Below are positions 1-8,006 of a stretch of DNA of 42,059 bases, piece after piece; position 1 is the first letter of the stretch, and every line of letters begins with the position of its first letter. This DNA comes from Bacillota bacterium (GTDB lineage Bacteria > Bacillota > TC1). The notes beneath the pieces are model-generated. The model ran no database searches, was not told where the DNA came from, and was given only the letters and a program-made list of their open reading frames with translations. The stretch is from positions 1 to 42,059 of the forward strand of contig JAGXHX010000045.1 of NCBI GenBank assembly GCA_024635955.1, given 5' to 3'. The translations under genes and the position numbers were made by a program.

Positions 1-1
1 T

Positions 2-340
2 TGCAGCACCCGCTAATCTTGTGCTAAAAGAAACCGATAGACTGGCTATAGGCCACCTTGATGGAATACCTGAATCTTCAAGTTTAAGCAAACAAATTAA
101 TTCAAATAAATCATCAGCCATCTGTTTGATGGAATATTTTTCTACATTTTCCCAGCCGGATTTCCCATGACCTCTACTGTCAAATACTAATATTTGATAA
201 TCATCTTTAAAATATTTTATCTGATTTAAGAAAAACGAACTATCCTCCATGTTGCCATGGAGGAATATCAAGGTCTTATTTTTTTTTAGACCATGAATTT
301 CATAATAAATATTAGTTCCATCAGATAATAGGATTTCCAT
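2..340 (-). CDS. alpha/beta hydrolase, 5' part only (runs off window)
   Basis: The start codon overlaps the stop of the upstream gene by one base, and 113 codons run to the window edge without a stop. The N-terminal half fits an alpha/beta hydrolase: a strand followed by the oxyanion-type LHGN near residue 27, then DSRGHGKS near residue 54, which is the usual strand-turn before the lid. The next family landmark should be a GxSxG nucleophile elbow near residue 95. Instead the sequence after about residue 88 reads GIPSRWPIAS and shows no elbow in any frame, so the last 75 or so bases may belong to something else. Substrate unknown. The hydrolase assignment rests on residues 1-88 only. Confidence 0.6.
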   Translation of the reverse strand, partial: MEILLSDGTNIYYEIHGLKKNKTLIFLHGNMEDSSFFLNQIKYFKDDYQILVFDSRGHGKSGWENVEKYSIKQMADDLFELICLLKLEDSGIPSRWPIASLSVSFSTRLAGAA

Positions 341-717
341 TAAAATACAATATCAACAATTTGATAAAGCTCGCAAACTTCACCAAAACCTTCAGATATT
401 TCATCTTGTTCAAAATCACATTCCTTCAAAAGTGATTTATCCATTTTAGTCAAGCCATCATAAAAAGCTATGGCAGTATTAAAATTCATGAGATTCATGT
501 CCTTATCTATTTCATAAAATAATAAATTTTCCGCATTATTAATTTCTCTTTTTTTCACCAATTCACCTAGTTCTTTATTAAGGTCATTATTTAAACCAAT
601 TTCCTGACTATTGAATATGATTATGCTATCTTGTCCATTAGTGTCTCTTAATATAAGCTTAGCCGCCATTTGTGTTAGCATTTCTATTTGATTCATTATA
701 TAGTCTTTTTTTATCAT
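340..717 (-). CDS. DUF6483-like conserved hypothetical protein
   Basis: This is a 125-residue acidic protein without signal peptide or membrane segment. It opens with KKDYIMNQIEML, which resembles the start of the DUF6483 family of Bacillota (a D-Y-I-M-x-x-I-E pattern), recalled from family knowledge and not searched. The rest looks helical, with an acidic C-terminus. Function unknown. It is inside a tightly packed minus-strand operon: its ATG overlaps the ung stop as ATGA and its stop overlaps the hydrolase start by one base, so translation is probably coupled. Confidence 0.6.
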   Translation of the reverse strand: MIKKDYIMNQIEMLTQMAAKLILRDTNGQDSIIIFNSQEIGLNNDLNKELGELVKKREINNAENLLFYEIDKDMNLMNFNTAIAFYDGLTKMDKSLLKECDFEQDEISEGFGEVCELYQIVDIVF

Positions 718-1382
718 AATTTACACCAATCAATCTCATTTTTCATATTTGCCCTTAAGTAACTATTCGCTTTCGAAAAATGTTTACATCCTAAAAAGCC
801 ATTATAGGCTGAAAGAGGACTAGGATGAACTGTCTCCAACACTAAATGTTTTTCATTTTGAATTAACTCTTTTTTATTTCTAGCATCTCTGCCCCAAAGC
901 ATAAAAACTTTAGGACTATCGTCTTTGTCTATATGTCTAATCACTTCATCAGTTAAAATTTCCCAACCATGTCCTTTATGGGAATTAGGCTTACACTCTT
1001 CTACTGTCAGGCAGGTATTCATTAAAAATACACCTTGTTTAGCCCATCCCAGCAAGTAGCCCATTTCTGGAATACTACAACCAATATCTGATTTCACTTC
1101 TTTAAAGATATTTACTAAAGATGGTGGTTTTTTTACGCCAGGCATAACTGAAAAAGCAAAGCCATGTGCCTGACCTGCTTGGTGATAAGGATCTTGTCCC
1201 AATATAACCACTTTTATATCTTTCAATGGTAACTCTTTAAAGATACTTAATATATTTTCTTTAGGTGGATATATATTATTTTCCAGATATTCTTTTTTCA
1301 AAAAGCTATCCAATTTTATATAATATTCCTTTTGACACTCATTCTTGAAAAATTCATCCCAACTATTACCTATATTAATCAT
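714..1382 (-). CDS. ung: uracil-DNA glycosylase, family 1
   Basis: The protein removes uracil from DNA to start base-excision repair. It has the two family-1 signature motifs: GQDPYHQAGQAHGFAFSV near residues 62-79, with the water-activating Asp at about residue 64, and HPSPLSAYNGF near residue 190, with the catalytic His. At 222 residues it matches the family's usual length of about 225. I chose the internal ATG at 1382 (MINIGNSWDE) because it overlaps the flavodoxin stop as ATGA and matches the normal Ung N-terminus. An earlier in-frame ATG at 1403 would add seven residues. It lies between a flavodoxin and a DUF6483-like gene in one operon. Confidence 0.95.
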   Translation of the reverse strand: MINIGNSWDEFFKNECQKEYYIKLDSFLKKEYLENNIYPPKENILSIFKELPLKDIKVVILGQDPYHQAGQAHGFAFSVMPGVKKPPSLVNIFKEVKSDIGCSIPEMGYLLGWAKQGVFLMNTCLTVEECKPNSHKGHGWEILTDEVIRHIDKDDSPKVFMLWGRDARNKKELIQNEKHLVLETVHPSPLSAYNGFLGCKHFSKANSYLRANMKNEIDWCKL

Positions 1383-1843
1383 AAATTTACTTTTTTCAAC
1401 CATTTATGAAATCTGTCAATTTCACCTTTTACCAAAGGTCCTTCATTACCAATTACAAAAAATGTTTCTGGTTCTAATAACATTCTGCCACCTGATTTTT
1501 TGATTATCTTAGCCATGTTAGAAACCGCATAACCAAATATTTTTACCATAAACTTTAAAAATTTCGCATTAATTAAATCAGGATTAACTCCAGTATCAAA
1601 TGCAATCCATTTGTATTTTTTTACATCGATTTTTTTTAGGAATTTACTTATTGCTTCAGTTGGTCTAAATGCTCTAGTAGGTGAACCTATGACAATTAAT
1701 TCTATCCCAGCTAAATCCTTGTCTATAAAATCAGAGATTTTTTTTATAGTCACATGATTTTTCTCTGATATGGAATCTTTAATTGCCAAAGCTATTCTTT
1801 CAGTATTACCAAAATAACTATCATAAATAACTAATATATTCAT
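1379..1843 (-). CDS. flavodoxin family protein
   Basis: This is a 154-residue FMN-binding electron carrier or flavodoxin-like reductase. The N-terminus ILVIYDSYFGNTERIA is the phosphate-binding loop of flavodoxins. IVIGSPTRAFRPTEAI near residues 55-70 is the loop typical of short-chain flavodoxins, and a WIAFDTG strand follows. No iron-sulfur or other domain is attached. The start lies 8 bases after the degV stop and the stop overlaps the ung start, so it is in the same operon. Redox partners cannot be told from the sequence. Confidence 0.85.
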   Translation of the reverse strand: MNILVIYDSYFGNTERIALAIKDSISEKNHVTIKKISDFIDKDLAGIELIVIGSPTRAFRPTEAISKFLKKIDVKKYKWIAFDTGVNPDLINAKFLKFMVKIFGYAVSNMAKIIKKSGGRMLLEPETFFVIGNEGPLVKGEIDRFHKWLKKVNL

Positions 1844-1851
1844 TTTACCTC

Positions 1852-2676
1852 CTAAAAAGCTATAACTAATCCTTTATTGTCTGCATACATAGAACTTAAT
1901 CCTCTTGTAGGTACAATCTTTATTATAATTGAACTGAAAGCTTCATTTAATGCTGATTGTAAGCTTTCTGCCATTTCATTATTATTGTTATGAGCAATTA
2001 CTAGTTTGAAATTATCATCTGCCTGTTTAGATTCTTTTACCATATTGACCATTTTCCCTATAATCTGTTTTTTACTTCTTCCATAATTATATAATTTTAT
2101 ATTCCCATCTACATCTGCACCCATTATTGGAGATACGTGGAAAGCTGTTATTATTTTCCCTGTTATTTTATTCAATCTGCCATTTTTCATCAGATTATCT
2201 AGATTTTCTAAAACAAAGTACGTTTTCATGTTTTTAACAAATTCTAATATATTTTCCTTAATCTCTTCATAACTAAGACCTTCTTTTATTTGATCAATTA
2301 ACTCATAAGCTATCAGTGCTTCAGCAGCTGAAGCGGATTTAGAATCGATAACTTCAACTCGCACACCTTCTTCTTCAGCCATATCTTTACCTAATATAGC
2401 ACTATTATAGCTTCCAGAGAGGTTAGAAGAAAGAGTTATGCAAAATGTTTTTTCATTATTTAAAAATGCCTCTTTGTATTCTCCAGGAGAAGGACAAGCA
2501 GATCTTGTACGTTCCTTATATAAATTCATTTTTTCATTAAAAGCTTTTATGTCAAGGGTATCATCATCAACAAAGCTTTCCTCACCAAGGTATAATGTTA
2601 ATGGTACTATTTTAATATCAAATTCTTTTTCTTCTTGTGCTGTAATATCACAGCAACTGTCAGCAACAATTTTCAT
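1852..2676 (-). CDS. DegV family fatty-acid-binding protein
   Basis: This 274-residue cytoplasmic protein starts with the DegV signature KIVADSCCDIT. It has the FCITLSSNLSGSYNSA loop near residues 77-92 and VEVIDSKSASAAEALIAYE near residue 107. FVLENLDNLMKNGRLNKITG around residue 155 marks the second domain and the acyl-binding tunnel. Known homologues (FakB) bind a fatty acid and present it to the kinase FakA for phosphorylation into phospholipid. No fakA is nearby, so the lipid role is a family inference. It is the first gene of the minus-strand operon and is divergent from ccdA. Confidence 0.9.
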   Translation of the reverse strand: MKIVADSCCDITAQEEKEFDIKIVPLTLYLGEESFVDDDTLDIKAFNEKMNLYKERTRSACPSPGEYKEAFLNNEKTFCITLSSNLSGSYNSAILGKDMAEEEGVRVEVIDSKSASAAEALIAYELIDQIKEGLSYEEIKENILEFVKNMKTYFVLENLDNLMKNGRLNKITGKIITAFHVSPIMGADVDGNIKLYNYGRSKKQIIGKMVNMVKESKQADDNFKLVIAHNNNNEMAESLQSALNEAFSSIIIKIVPTRGLSSMYADNKGLVIAF

Positions 2677-2713
2677 TTAATTCCTCCTTAGCATAAATAT
2701 ATATTATCACAGA

Positions 2714-2758
2714 AAAGTGATTTTATCACTTTATTTTAACATAGTAAAATGATATAAT
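2714..2758 (+). promoter_or_regulatory. divergent promoter region with 8-bp inverted repeat, degV/ccdA
   Basis: AAAGTGAT and ATCACTTT form a perfect 8-3-8 inverted repeat at 2714-2732. A good -10 box, TATAAT, lies at 2753-2758 on the plus strand, ahead of ccdA; the region around 2730 would be its weak -35. The repeat sits just upstream of or over that -35 and could be an operator, but no regulator gene beside it points to a family. Confidence 0.4.
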
Positions 2759-2785
2759 TTGCAAAATATTAGTTGGGAGGATCTC

Positions 2786-3457
2786 ATGAGTTATTTAATA
2801 ACCTTCATTGAAGGTATAGTCGTTTTCATTTCACCTTGTATGTTACCTATGTTACCTATCTATTTTTCATATATGATTGGACAAAAGGATGAAAATAAAA
2901 GCAAAACAACTCTGATAAATTCATTGGGATTCGTATTAGGTTTTACAATTATTTTTGTTACCTTAGGCGCACTAGCCGGAACACTTGGAAGTTTCTTAAT
3001 AATATATAAAACCCCATTAAATATTATATCTGGCTCATTTATTATATTGTTAGGTCTTAACTTCATTGGAGTCATAAAAATTCCATTTCTTAATAGATCT
3101 TTTAAAGTTAATATCAAGAGAAACGGTTCTGGTTTCTTACCTGCCACTTTGTTAGGAATAGTTTTTTCTATAGGCTGGACTCCTTGTGTTGGACCTCTTT
3201 TAAGTACAGCTCTTTTACAAGCTTCAAGTACAGGAAGCATATTCCATGGAATATTGCTTTTACTGACTTTCTCTTTAGGCTTGGGTGTTCCTTTTATTTT
3301 TAGTGCTTTGCTTATTGATAATTTGAAGAAAACTTTTGATTTTATAAAAAAACATTCTAAGATAATTAATCTAATCTCAGGATTGTTTCTTATATTAATT
3401 GGTATACTTATGATAACAGGATATTTCGGATATTTCTTATCACTAATGAGTTTTTAG
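2786..3457 (+). CDS. ccdA: cytochrome c biogenesis / thiol reductant transporter CcdA
   Basis: This 223-residue polytopic membrane protein has about six hydrophobic helices. It carries electrons from cytoplasmic thioredoxin to extracytoplasmic thiol proteins. The two redox cysteines sit in the family motifs FISPCMLPMLPIY (near residue 18) and IGWTPCVGPLLS (near residue 133). The start is the ATG at 2786 behind GGGAGG at 2775-2780; an upstream in-frame ATG at 2759 would bury that ribosome site. It is followed 8 bases later by a TlpA-like thioredoxin, its natural partner. No cytochrome c maturation genes are here, so the pair more likely serves general disulfide or repair reduction. Confidence 0.93.
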   Translation: MSYLITFIEGIVVFISPCMLPMLPIYFSYMIGQKDENKSKTTLINSLGFVLGFTIIFVTLGALAGTLGSFLIIYKTPLNIISGSFIILLGLNFIGVIKIPFLNRSFKVNIKRNGSGFLPATLLGIVFSIGWTPCVGPLLSTALLQASSTGSIFHGILLLLTFSLGLGVPFIFSALLIDNLKKTFDFIKKHSKIINLISGLFLILIGILMITGYFGYFLSLMSF

Positions 3458-3465
3458 GAGGAAAA

Positions 3466-4017
3466 ATGAATAATACAAAAAAAGGTATTCTAGGGATAAT
3501 AATTTTTATAGTTTTTATGTTAGTTGTATCCTTTATCTACCAAATTATTTCAAAAAATTATAATAATAGTGATCTAAATGGACAACAACAAAATGTAACA
3601 GGCCAGACAGCTAGTAATTTTGAAGTAAAAGATAGTTCAGGAAAGACTGTTTCCTTATCAGACTTTAAAGGTAAACCTGTCGTGGTAAATTTTTGGGCTT
3701 CATGGTGTCCACCATGTAAACAAGAAATGCCATTTTTTAATGAAGTCTATAAAGAAGTGGGATCTGATATTCAATTTATGATGGTTGATTTAGTTGATGG
3801 TAGTAGAGAAACTGAAAGTACAGCTAAGGCCTTTATTAAAGATAATGGATATGTTTTCCCAGTATTCTTTGATACTGACCAAAGTGCTGCAATAGCCTAT
3901 AGTATTTATTCTATTCCAACAACAATATTTATTGATAAGGATGGTAAAATAGTACAAACACATACAGGACCATTTACTAAAAGTGATTTGTTAGCTGAAA
4001 TAGATAAGATAAAATAA
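3466..4017 (+). CDS. membrane-anchored TlpA/ResA-like thioredoxin
   Basis: This 183-residue protein has one N-terminal membrane anchor (residues 7-28), a Gln/Asn-rich linker and then a TlpA-type thioredoxin domain. The active site WASWCPPCKQEMPFF near residues 76-90 gives a CPPC motif, and the cis-Pro loop is SIPTTIFID near residue 147. It should face outside the membrane and reduce protein disulfides with electrons supplied by CcdA. AGGAGG precedes the start. There is no peroxidase or methionine sulfoxide reductase domain. Confidence 0.92.
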   Translation: MNNTKKGILGIIIFIVFMLVVSFIYQIISKNYNNSDLNGQQQNVTGQTASNFEVKDSSGKTVSLSDFKGKPVVVNFWASWCPPCKQEMPFFNEVYKEVGSDIQFMMVDLVDGSRETESTAKAFIKDNGYVFPVFFDTDQSAAIAYSIYSIPTTIFIDKDGKIVQTHTGPFTKSDLLAEIDKIK

Positions 4018-4065
4018 AATAAAAAGTTATAATAATAATAAAATGTACGAAAAAGAAGTGTAATT

Positions 4066-4191
4066 TTAAAAAAGAGACATAATAGAACTAATTCTTTTAT
4101 GTCTCTTTTTTCTATGCTCAATTACTTCTCCACTTGGTCCTTCAATGAAGAAAGTAATTAGATTATCACTTACTACATTAGTGTTTTTCAT
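4066..4191 (-). CDS. possible 41-residue ORF downstream of fur
   Basis: An ATG at 4191 opens 41 codons that contain DNLITFFIEGPSGEVIEHRK and end in RRNA-binding-like basic residues (HRKKRHKRIS) within the terminator stem. It follows the Fur-family gene by 29 bases on the same strand. There is no convincing ribosome site, and its 3' end is the terminator hairpin. It may be a real small protein, a remnant, or chance. Confidence 0.2.
   Translation of the reverse strand: MKNTNVVSDNLITFFIEGPSGEVIEHRKKRHKRISSIMSLF
4069..4111 (+). terminator. intrinsic terminator after ccdA-tlpA
   Basis: A 14-bp perfect stem (AAAAAGAGACATAA paired with TTATGTCTCTTTTT, 4069-4082 and 4097-4110) with a 14-base loop ends in a T run. 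It can stop transcription of the plus-strand pair. The A-run on the other arm could also let it act for the minus strand. Confidence 0.8.
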
Positions 4192-4220
4192 CAATAAATT
4201 TAATTTCTATTTAATACGCC

Positions 4221-4643
4221 CTACTTTTTTTCTTGGCATTTAGGACAATAACCATATATATCAAGATTATGTCCAACTAAATTATAGTTTGTTTTTTTGG
4301 CAAGATTTTTTTGATAATCCTTTAAAGGGCATGAATCTATCATAACTAGCGCCTTACATTTAAGACAATGAAGATAATGATGATGAACATTTTTATCAAG
4401 CTCAAAAAATATTCTTGCATCATCAGAAAAATTTACCTTTTTCACTATGCCAACTTCGGACATATTCTCTAAAGCTCTATATATAGTGGATAAATTTATT
4501 TCAATATCATTTTCATTAAGCTTGTCTTTTATTTCCAAAACATCAACAGGATGTTCAACTTTTTCTAAAACTTTGAGTATACCAGTTCTCTTTTTAGTTA
4601 TTTTCAAACCTTTGTCCTTTAATATATTCTTAATTTCCATCAC
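4221..4643 (-). CDS. zur: Fur-family metalloregulator, probably Zur
   Basis: This 140-residue winged-helix repressor belongs to the Fur family. LKITKKRTGILKVLEKVEHPVDV is the N-terminal part of the DNA-binding domain, and INLSTIYRALENMSEVGIV is the recognition region. VHHHYLHCLKC (near residues 87-97) supplies sensory histidines and the first CxxC. The C-terminal GYCPKC supplies the second CxxC for the structural zinc. Its start overlaps the stop of znuB as ATGA, so it is the last gene of the zinc-importer operon. That placement, plus a Fur-type palindrome over the operon promoter, favours Zur over Fur or PerR. The metal specificity is inferred. Confidence 0.85.
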   Translation of the reverse strand: MMEIKNILKDKGLKITKKRTGILKVLEKVEHPVDVLEIKDKLNENDIEINLSTIYRALENMSEVGIVKKVNFSDDARIFFELDKNVHHHYLHCLKCKALVMIDSCPLKDYQKNLAKKTNYNLVGHNLDIYGYCPKCQEKK

Positions 4644-5459
4644 CTTATTTTTTTCCTTAATTTAATACTTGTTGCTATATATGTAGCTACATAAAATATT
4701 ACTGCAACTAGAACTATCATCGCTCCAGCAGCTGTATTTAAGGTATACGCTAGCCAGATACCCAAAAATATGAATAATACCCCAAATATTACTGACATAA
4801 TAACTCTAGTTCCCATTTTTTTAAACAGGAGTTTAGCATTAGCAGCTGGAGCTATTAAAATTGCCAGAGCCAATATTATTCCAACTATTCTAATTAAAAC
4901 TACTAGTCAATGCTATCATGATAAGTAATAAATACTCTAGAAGTACTACTCCAGTCCCTCTAATCCCTGAAAATTCTTCATCAAATAAATATGCTTTCCA
5001 GTTATTAAATAATGAAATAAATATTATGGATACAACTACAGCTACAACAAACATCATCATCAAATCCGCTTTTGTTACAGCAAGTATATTACCAAATAGA
5101 TAGGATGTTAGATTCGGAGGATATCCTGGCATAAGAGAAATAAAAATTACTCCCAAGGCCATTCCCAAAGACCAAAAAAGACCAATTACAATATCTGAAT
5201 CTGTACCACCTTTTCTTTTAATAAGACCTACAGAAACTGCAGATAATAAGGAAAAGCCCAAGGCTCCATATAAAGGTTCAATTCCGATTAGGTACCCAAG
5301 ACCAACTCCACCATAGGAAGCATGTGCAATTCCACCACTCATCATAATCATCTTTTTTTCCACTATAATAAACCCTATAACACCAGCAAGTACACTGGCT
5401 AATATACCTGCAATAAAAGCATTCTGTAAAAATTGATATTTAAATAAATCAGCTAACAT
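4640..5459 (-). pseudogene. znuB: zinc/manganese ABC permease ZnuB, single-base frameshift
   Basis: The reading frame from 5459 gives 189 residues of an ABC-3 family permease (IVEKKMIMMSGGIAHASYGG near residue 33, then several hydrophobic helices) and stops at 4890. The other frame continues from about 4900 to 4640 with the missing C-terminal part. Removing one base in the stretch at 4897-4905 restores ALTS-VLIRIVGIILALAIL, the expected family helix, and a total of about 270 residues, normal for ZnuB/MntB. This is therefore one broken gene, not two. The lesion may be a real mutation, a sequencing indel or recoding. The start overlaps znuC by 11 bases. Confidence 0.88.
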
Positions 5460-6219
5460 TATTATCCTCCTGATGTTCTTTTAAAACTCTATGTGGAACT
5501 CCATGAGCAACTAGTTCAACTTGACATCCATATAAACTATTAACTACTTCCTCACTCAATTCTGGATCCCCATGATAAACTAATCTAACATTTAGACAGG
5601 CTAATTCTTTAACGTTTGAAGATATGGCCACCACGTTATGAGTGACCATCATTATTGTTATTTCCTTATTCAAATCACCTAGTAGATTATAAATATCCTG
5701 ACTTGACTTAACATCAACACTAGCAGTTGGTTCGTCTAGAATTAATAGTTTAGGCTCAGTCATCAAGGCTCTGGCTATAAGCATTTTCTGAAATTCTCCA
5801 CCAGATAATTGAGATATATTTCTGTCTGCAAGCTTTTCTAAGCCAACTTTCTTCAGTAATTGTTCAGCTTTTATCCTTTGGTCTTCAGAAAACTTATGAA
5901 AAAAGCTCAGACCTTTATTTAATGCTCCTAAAAGAACTACTTCAATTACAGTTATAGGAAAGTTCTTATCAACAGTGGAAAATTGCGGTACATATCCAAT
6001 TAAATGTCGATTTTTCTTGTTACTTCCACCGAGTATGCTGATTTTGCCACTTTCAATAGGTACTAAACCTAAAACAGCTTTTAACAAGGTAGATTTACCT
6101 CCACCATTAGGTCCCATAATTGCTAAAAAGTCTTTTTCTCTAACTATAAGATTGATTTTTTCTAAAGCTTGTAATTGTCCATAATATACATTTAGATCTT
6201 TTATTTCCACTATATTCAT
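5449..6219 (-). CDS. znuC: zinc-type ABC transporter ATPase ZnuC
   Basis: This 256-residue ATPase energises the metal importer. Walker A is GPNGGGKSTLLKAV (near residues 36-49), the Q-loop is GYVPQF, the ABC signature is LSGGEFQKMLIARAL (near residues 137-151), Walker B is LLILDEPTASVD and the H-loop is MMVTHN. Its ATG overlaps the znuA stop, and its own stop overlaps the permease start. Sequence alone does not separate zinc from manganese; the Zur-like gene in the operon points to zinc. Confidence 0.93.
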   Translation of the reverse strand: MNIVEIKDLNVYYGQLQALEKINLIVREKDFLAIMGPNGGGKSTLLKAVLGLVPIESGKISILGGSNKKNRHLIGYVPQFSTVDKNFPITVIEVVLLGALNKGLSFFHKFSEDQRIKAEQLLKKVGLEKLADRNISQLSGGEFQKMLIARALMTEPKLLILDEPTASVDVKSSQDIYNLLGDLNKEITIMMVTHNVVAISSNVKELACLNVRLVYHGDPELSEEVVNSLYGCQVELVAHGVPHRVLKEHQEDNNVS

Positions 6220-7106
6220 TGGAGCAACCCTTCTATTTGTTTGGCAATATTTTCCATTGAACCAATATAATCTTTTGATAGCACTTCAACAACAATAACC
6301 TTACCGCCAATTTCTTCTGCAAATGCCTCTACTTGTTTCGCAGATATTTCTTCGGTTGTAATTATACCCTTAATATTTTTAATTTTCGCCAGGTCTATTA
6401 ATTCTCCTATGTGTCTTGGGTCAGCTTCTTTTCCTTCTTCTTCAAAGGCCAGCATGTCCAATCCATAATCATCTGCAAAATAACCAAGTGCAGGATGATA
6501 AATCAGGAAGGTTTTTTGTTTTTTATCTTTTAATATATTTTGTATCTCCATATCCATATTCTCTATTTTTTTTATGTACTCTTCTTTATTTTTTAAATAT
6601 ACCTCTTTATTAGCTGGATCCTCGTTAATCAAAGTTTCAGCTATTTTTTCTACCATGAGGATAACACGTTTAGGAGATAGCCAGATATGGTGATCTCTGC
6701 TACCAGGTGCAAAATATCTATCTTCATATTTTAATCTTACAGCTGCAGCAAGGTCTATTGTTTTAAAATTGCCGTCAGTTGGTATATTTTTACCATTTTC
6801 AACTGGTAGTTCCATAGCAAAAAATATCTCTGAATCTTTGAATTTTTCAATTTCTAAGGGACTTGCTTCAAAAGTTTCAGGACTTCCACCTTTTGGGACA
6901 AGTGTTGTAATATCAACTAAATCACCCGCCACACCTTCTACAAAAGCTTTTTCCACCTCTATGGTCACAGCAACTTTCAACTTATTATCATCAACAATAG
7001 TTTGATTGCTACATGATGTTAATACCACTATAAATGATACTAACATCATGATTATCATTATTATCATTATTACATTGATTTTACTCGTCTTCTTACTCAT
7101 CTTCAT
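6216..7106 (-). CDS. znuA: zinc-binding lipoprotein of metal ABC importer, ZnuA-like
   Basis: This 296-residue cluster A-I solute-binding protein has a long hydrophobic signal and a lipobox LTSC (Cys near residue 32). The metal ligands of the family are visible: HHIWLSPKRV (His near 138), FLIYHPALGYF (His near 202) and an acidic ligand region near TTEEISAKQ. No His-rich loop of the kind seen in proteobacterial ZnuA is present; a short acidic EEEGKEADPRH sits later. Start ATG at 7106 is preceded by GGAG. It is the first gene of znuA-znuC-znuB-zur, behind an operator-like palindrome. Confidence 0.9.
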   Translation of the reverse strand: MKMSKKTSKINVIMIIMIIMMLVSFIVVLTSCSNQTIVDDNKLKVAVTIEVEKAFVEGVAGDLVDITTLVPKGGSPETFEASPLEIEKFKDSEIFFAMELPVENGKNIPTDGNFKTIDLAAAVRLKYEDRYFAPGSRDHHIWLSPKRVILMVEKIAETLINEDPANKEVYLKNKEEYIKKIENMDMEIQNILKDKKQKTFLIYHPALGYFADDYGLDMLAFEEEGKEADPRHIGELIDLAKIKNIKGIITTEEISAKQVEAFAEEIGGKVIVVEVLSKDYIGSMENIAKQIEGLLQ

Positions 7107-7123
7107 TTATTCTCCAAAAAAAA

Positions 7124-7189
7124 AATTATTAATGCAAACTACTTGCGTTTGCATTAATAATTATATACCTATTAATATTTAAATTGCAA
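7124..7189 (-). promoter_or_regulatory. znu operon promoter with Fur/Zur-type palindromic operator
   Basis: A 15-bp perfect inverted repeat with a 9-base spacer occupies 7124-7162. Its core is TGCAAAC-N7-GTTTGCA. On the minus strand a TATAAT -10 lies at 7165-7160 and TTGCAA at 7189-7184 is a -35, 18 bases apart. The palindrome thus covers the -10 edge and probable start site, the classic position for a repressor. The regulator is inferred to be the Fur-family protein encoded at the end of the operon. Confidence 0.7.
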
Positions 7190-8006
7190 CTACCATATCT
7201 GCAGCTTCTTTCAGATTATCTATAGGATAATCTTCTATGGTTCCACTACCAATATTTTCTGCAAGTAAGGGATCAATTGGTATTTTCCCGATAATTTCTA
7301 AATCATATTTTTCAGCAATTTCATCTATGTGACTATTGCCGAATATTTTGTAATCCTTACCATTATCAGGACATTTAAAATAGCTCATGTTTTCAATTAA
7401 CCCAATTATTGGTATATTCATCATTTGTGCCATTTTTACTGCCTTAGACACAATCATGGATACTAGTTCCTGAGGTGATGTGACAATAATGATTCCATCA
7501 ATTTTTATTGATTGGAATATTGTCAGTGATACATCTCCTGTTCCTGGTGGCATGTCTATGAACATATAGTCAATATCTTCCCATATCACTTCTTGCCAGA
7601 ACTGGGTAACAGTTCCTGTTACGATTGGACCTCTCCACAATACTGGGTCTTGTTCATTTTCTAAAAAAAGATTTATACTGATTAAATCTATACCTGTTTT
7701 ACTTTTTGCAGGAATTACTCCATCTTCATTAGTTGTTATAGGTCCAGTTACTCCAAATGATCTAGGAATTGAAGGACCAGTTATATCAGCATCCAAGATG
7801 GCTGTTTTAAATCCTCTTCTGTTCATTTCTATTGCCATAAGTGAGGTTACAAGTGACTTGCCAACTCCACCTTTTCCGCTTACTACTCCTATCACTTTCC
7901 CTATTTTACTTTTAGGGTGTGGTTGTTTTTTTAAATCTTCCGGTTCTTTTTTACTGTCACAGCCGTCTCCACAGCTATCACATGATTTTTCACAATTTTC
8001 GCTCAT
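7179..8006 (-). CDS. Mrp/NBP35-family iron-sulfur carrier ATPase
   Basis: This 275-residue P-loop protein has deviant Walker A SGKGGVGKS near residue 44 and the family strand ILDADITGPSIPR. The N-terminus carries a cysteine cluster (CEKSCDSCGDGC) like NBP35/Nubp-type scaffolds. Such proteins assemble and deliver 4Fe-4S clusters. The C-terminal family motif CPxC is here CPDN: only one cysteine remains. I chose the ATG at 8006 because GGAGGA lies 5-6 bases upstream; the earlier ATG at 8018 overlaps that ribosome site. It ends inside the znu promoter region and has its own promoter upstream. Confidence 0.9.
   Translation of the reverse strand: MSENCEKSCDSCGDGCDSKKEPEDLKKQPHPKSKIGKVIGVVSGKGGVGKSLVTSLMAIEMNRRGFKTAILDADITGPSIPRSFGVTGPITTNEDGVIPAKSKTGIDLISINLFLENEQDPVLWRGPIVTGTVTQFWQEVIWEDIDYMFIDMPPGTGDVSLTIFQSIKIDGIIIVTSPQELVSMIVSKAVKMAQMMNIPIIGLIENMSYFKCPDNGKDYKIFGNSHIDEIAEKYDLEIIGKIPIDPLLAENIGSGTIEDYPIDNLKEAADMVVAI

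Noticed and set aside
2860-3240. 126-residue minus-strand ORF opposite ccdA
   Set aside because: Shadow of ccdA, whose membrane helices and redox cysteines are unmistakable.
4640-4873. 77-residue membrane protein as its own gene
   Set aside because: It is the C-terminal part of the frameshifted ZnuB; the joined product fits the family and there is no ribosome site at its ATG.
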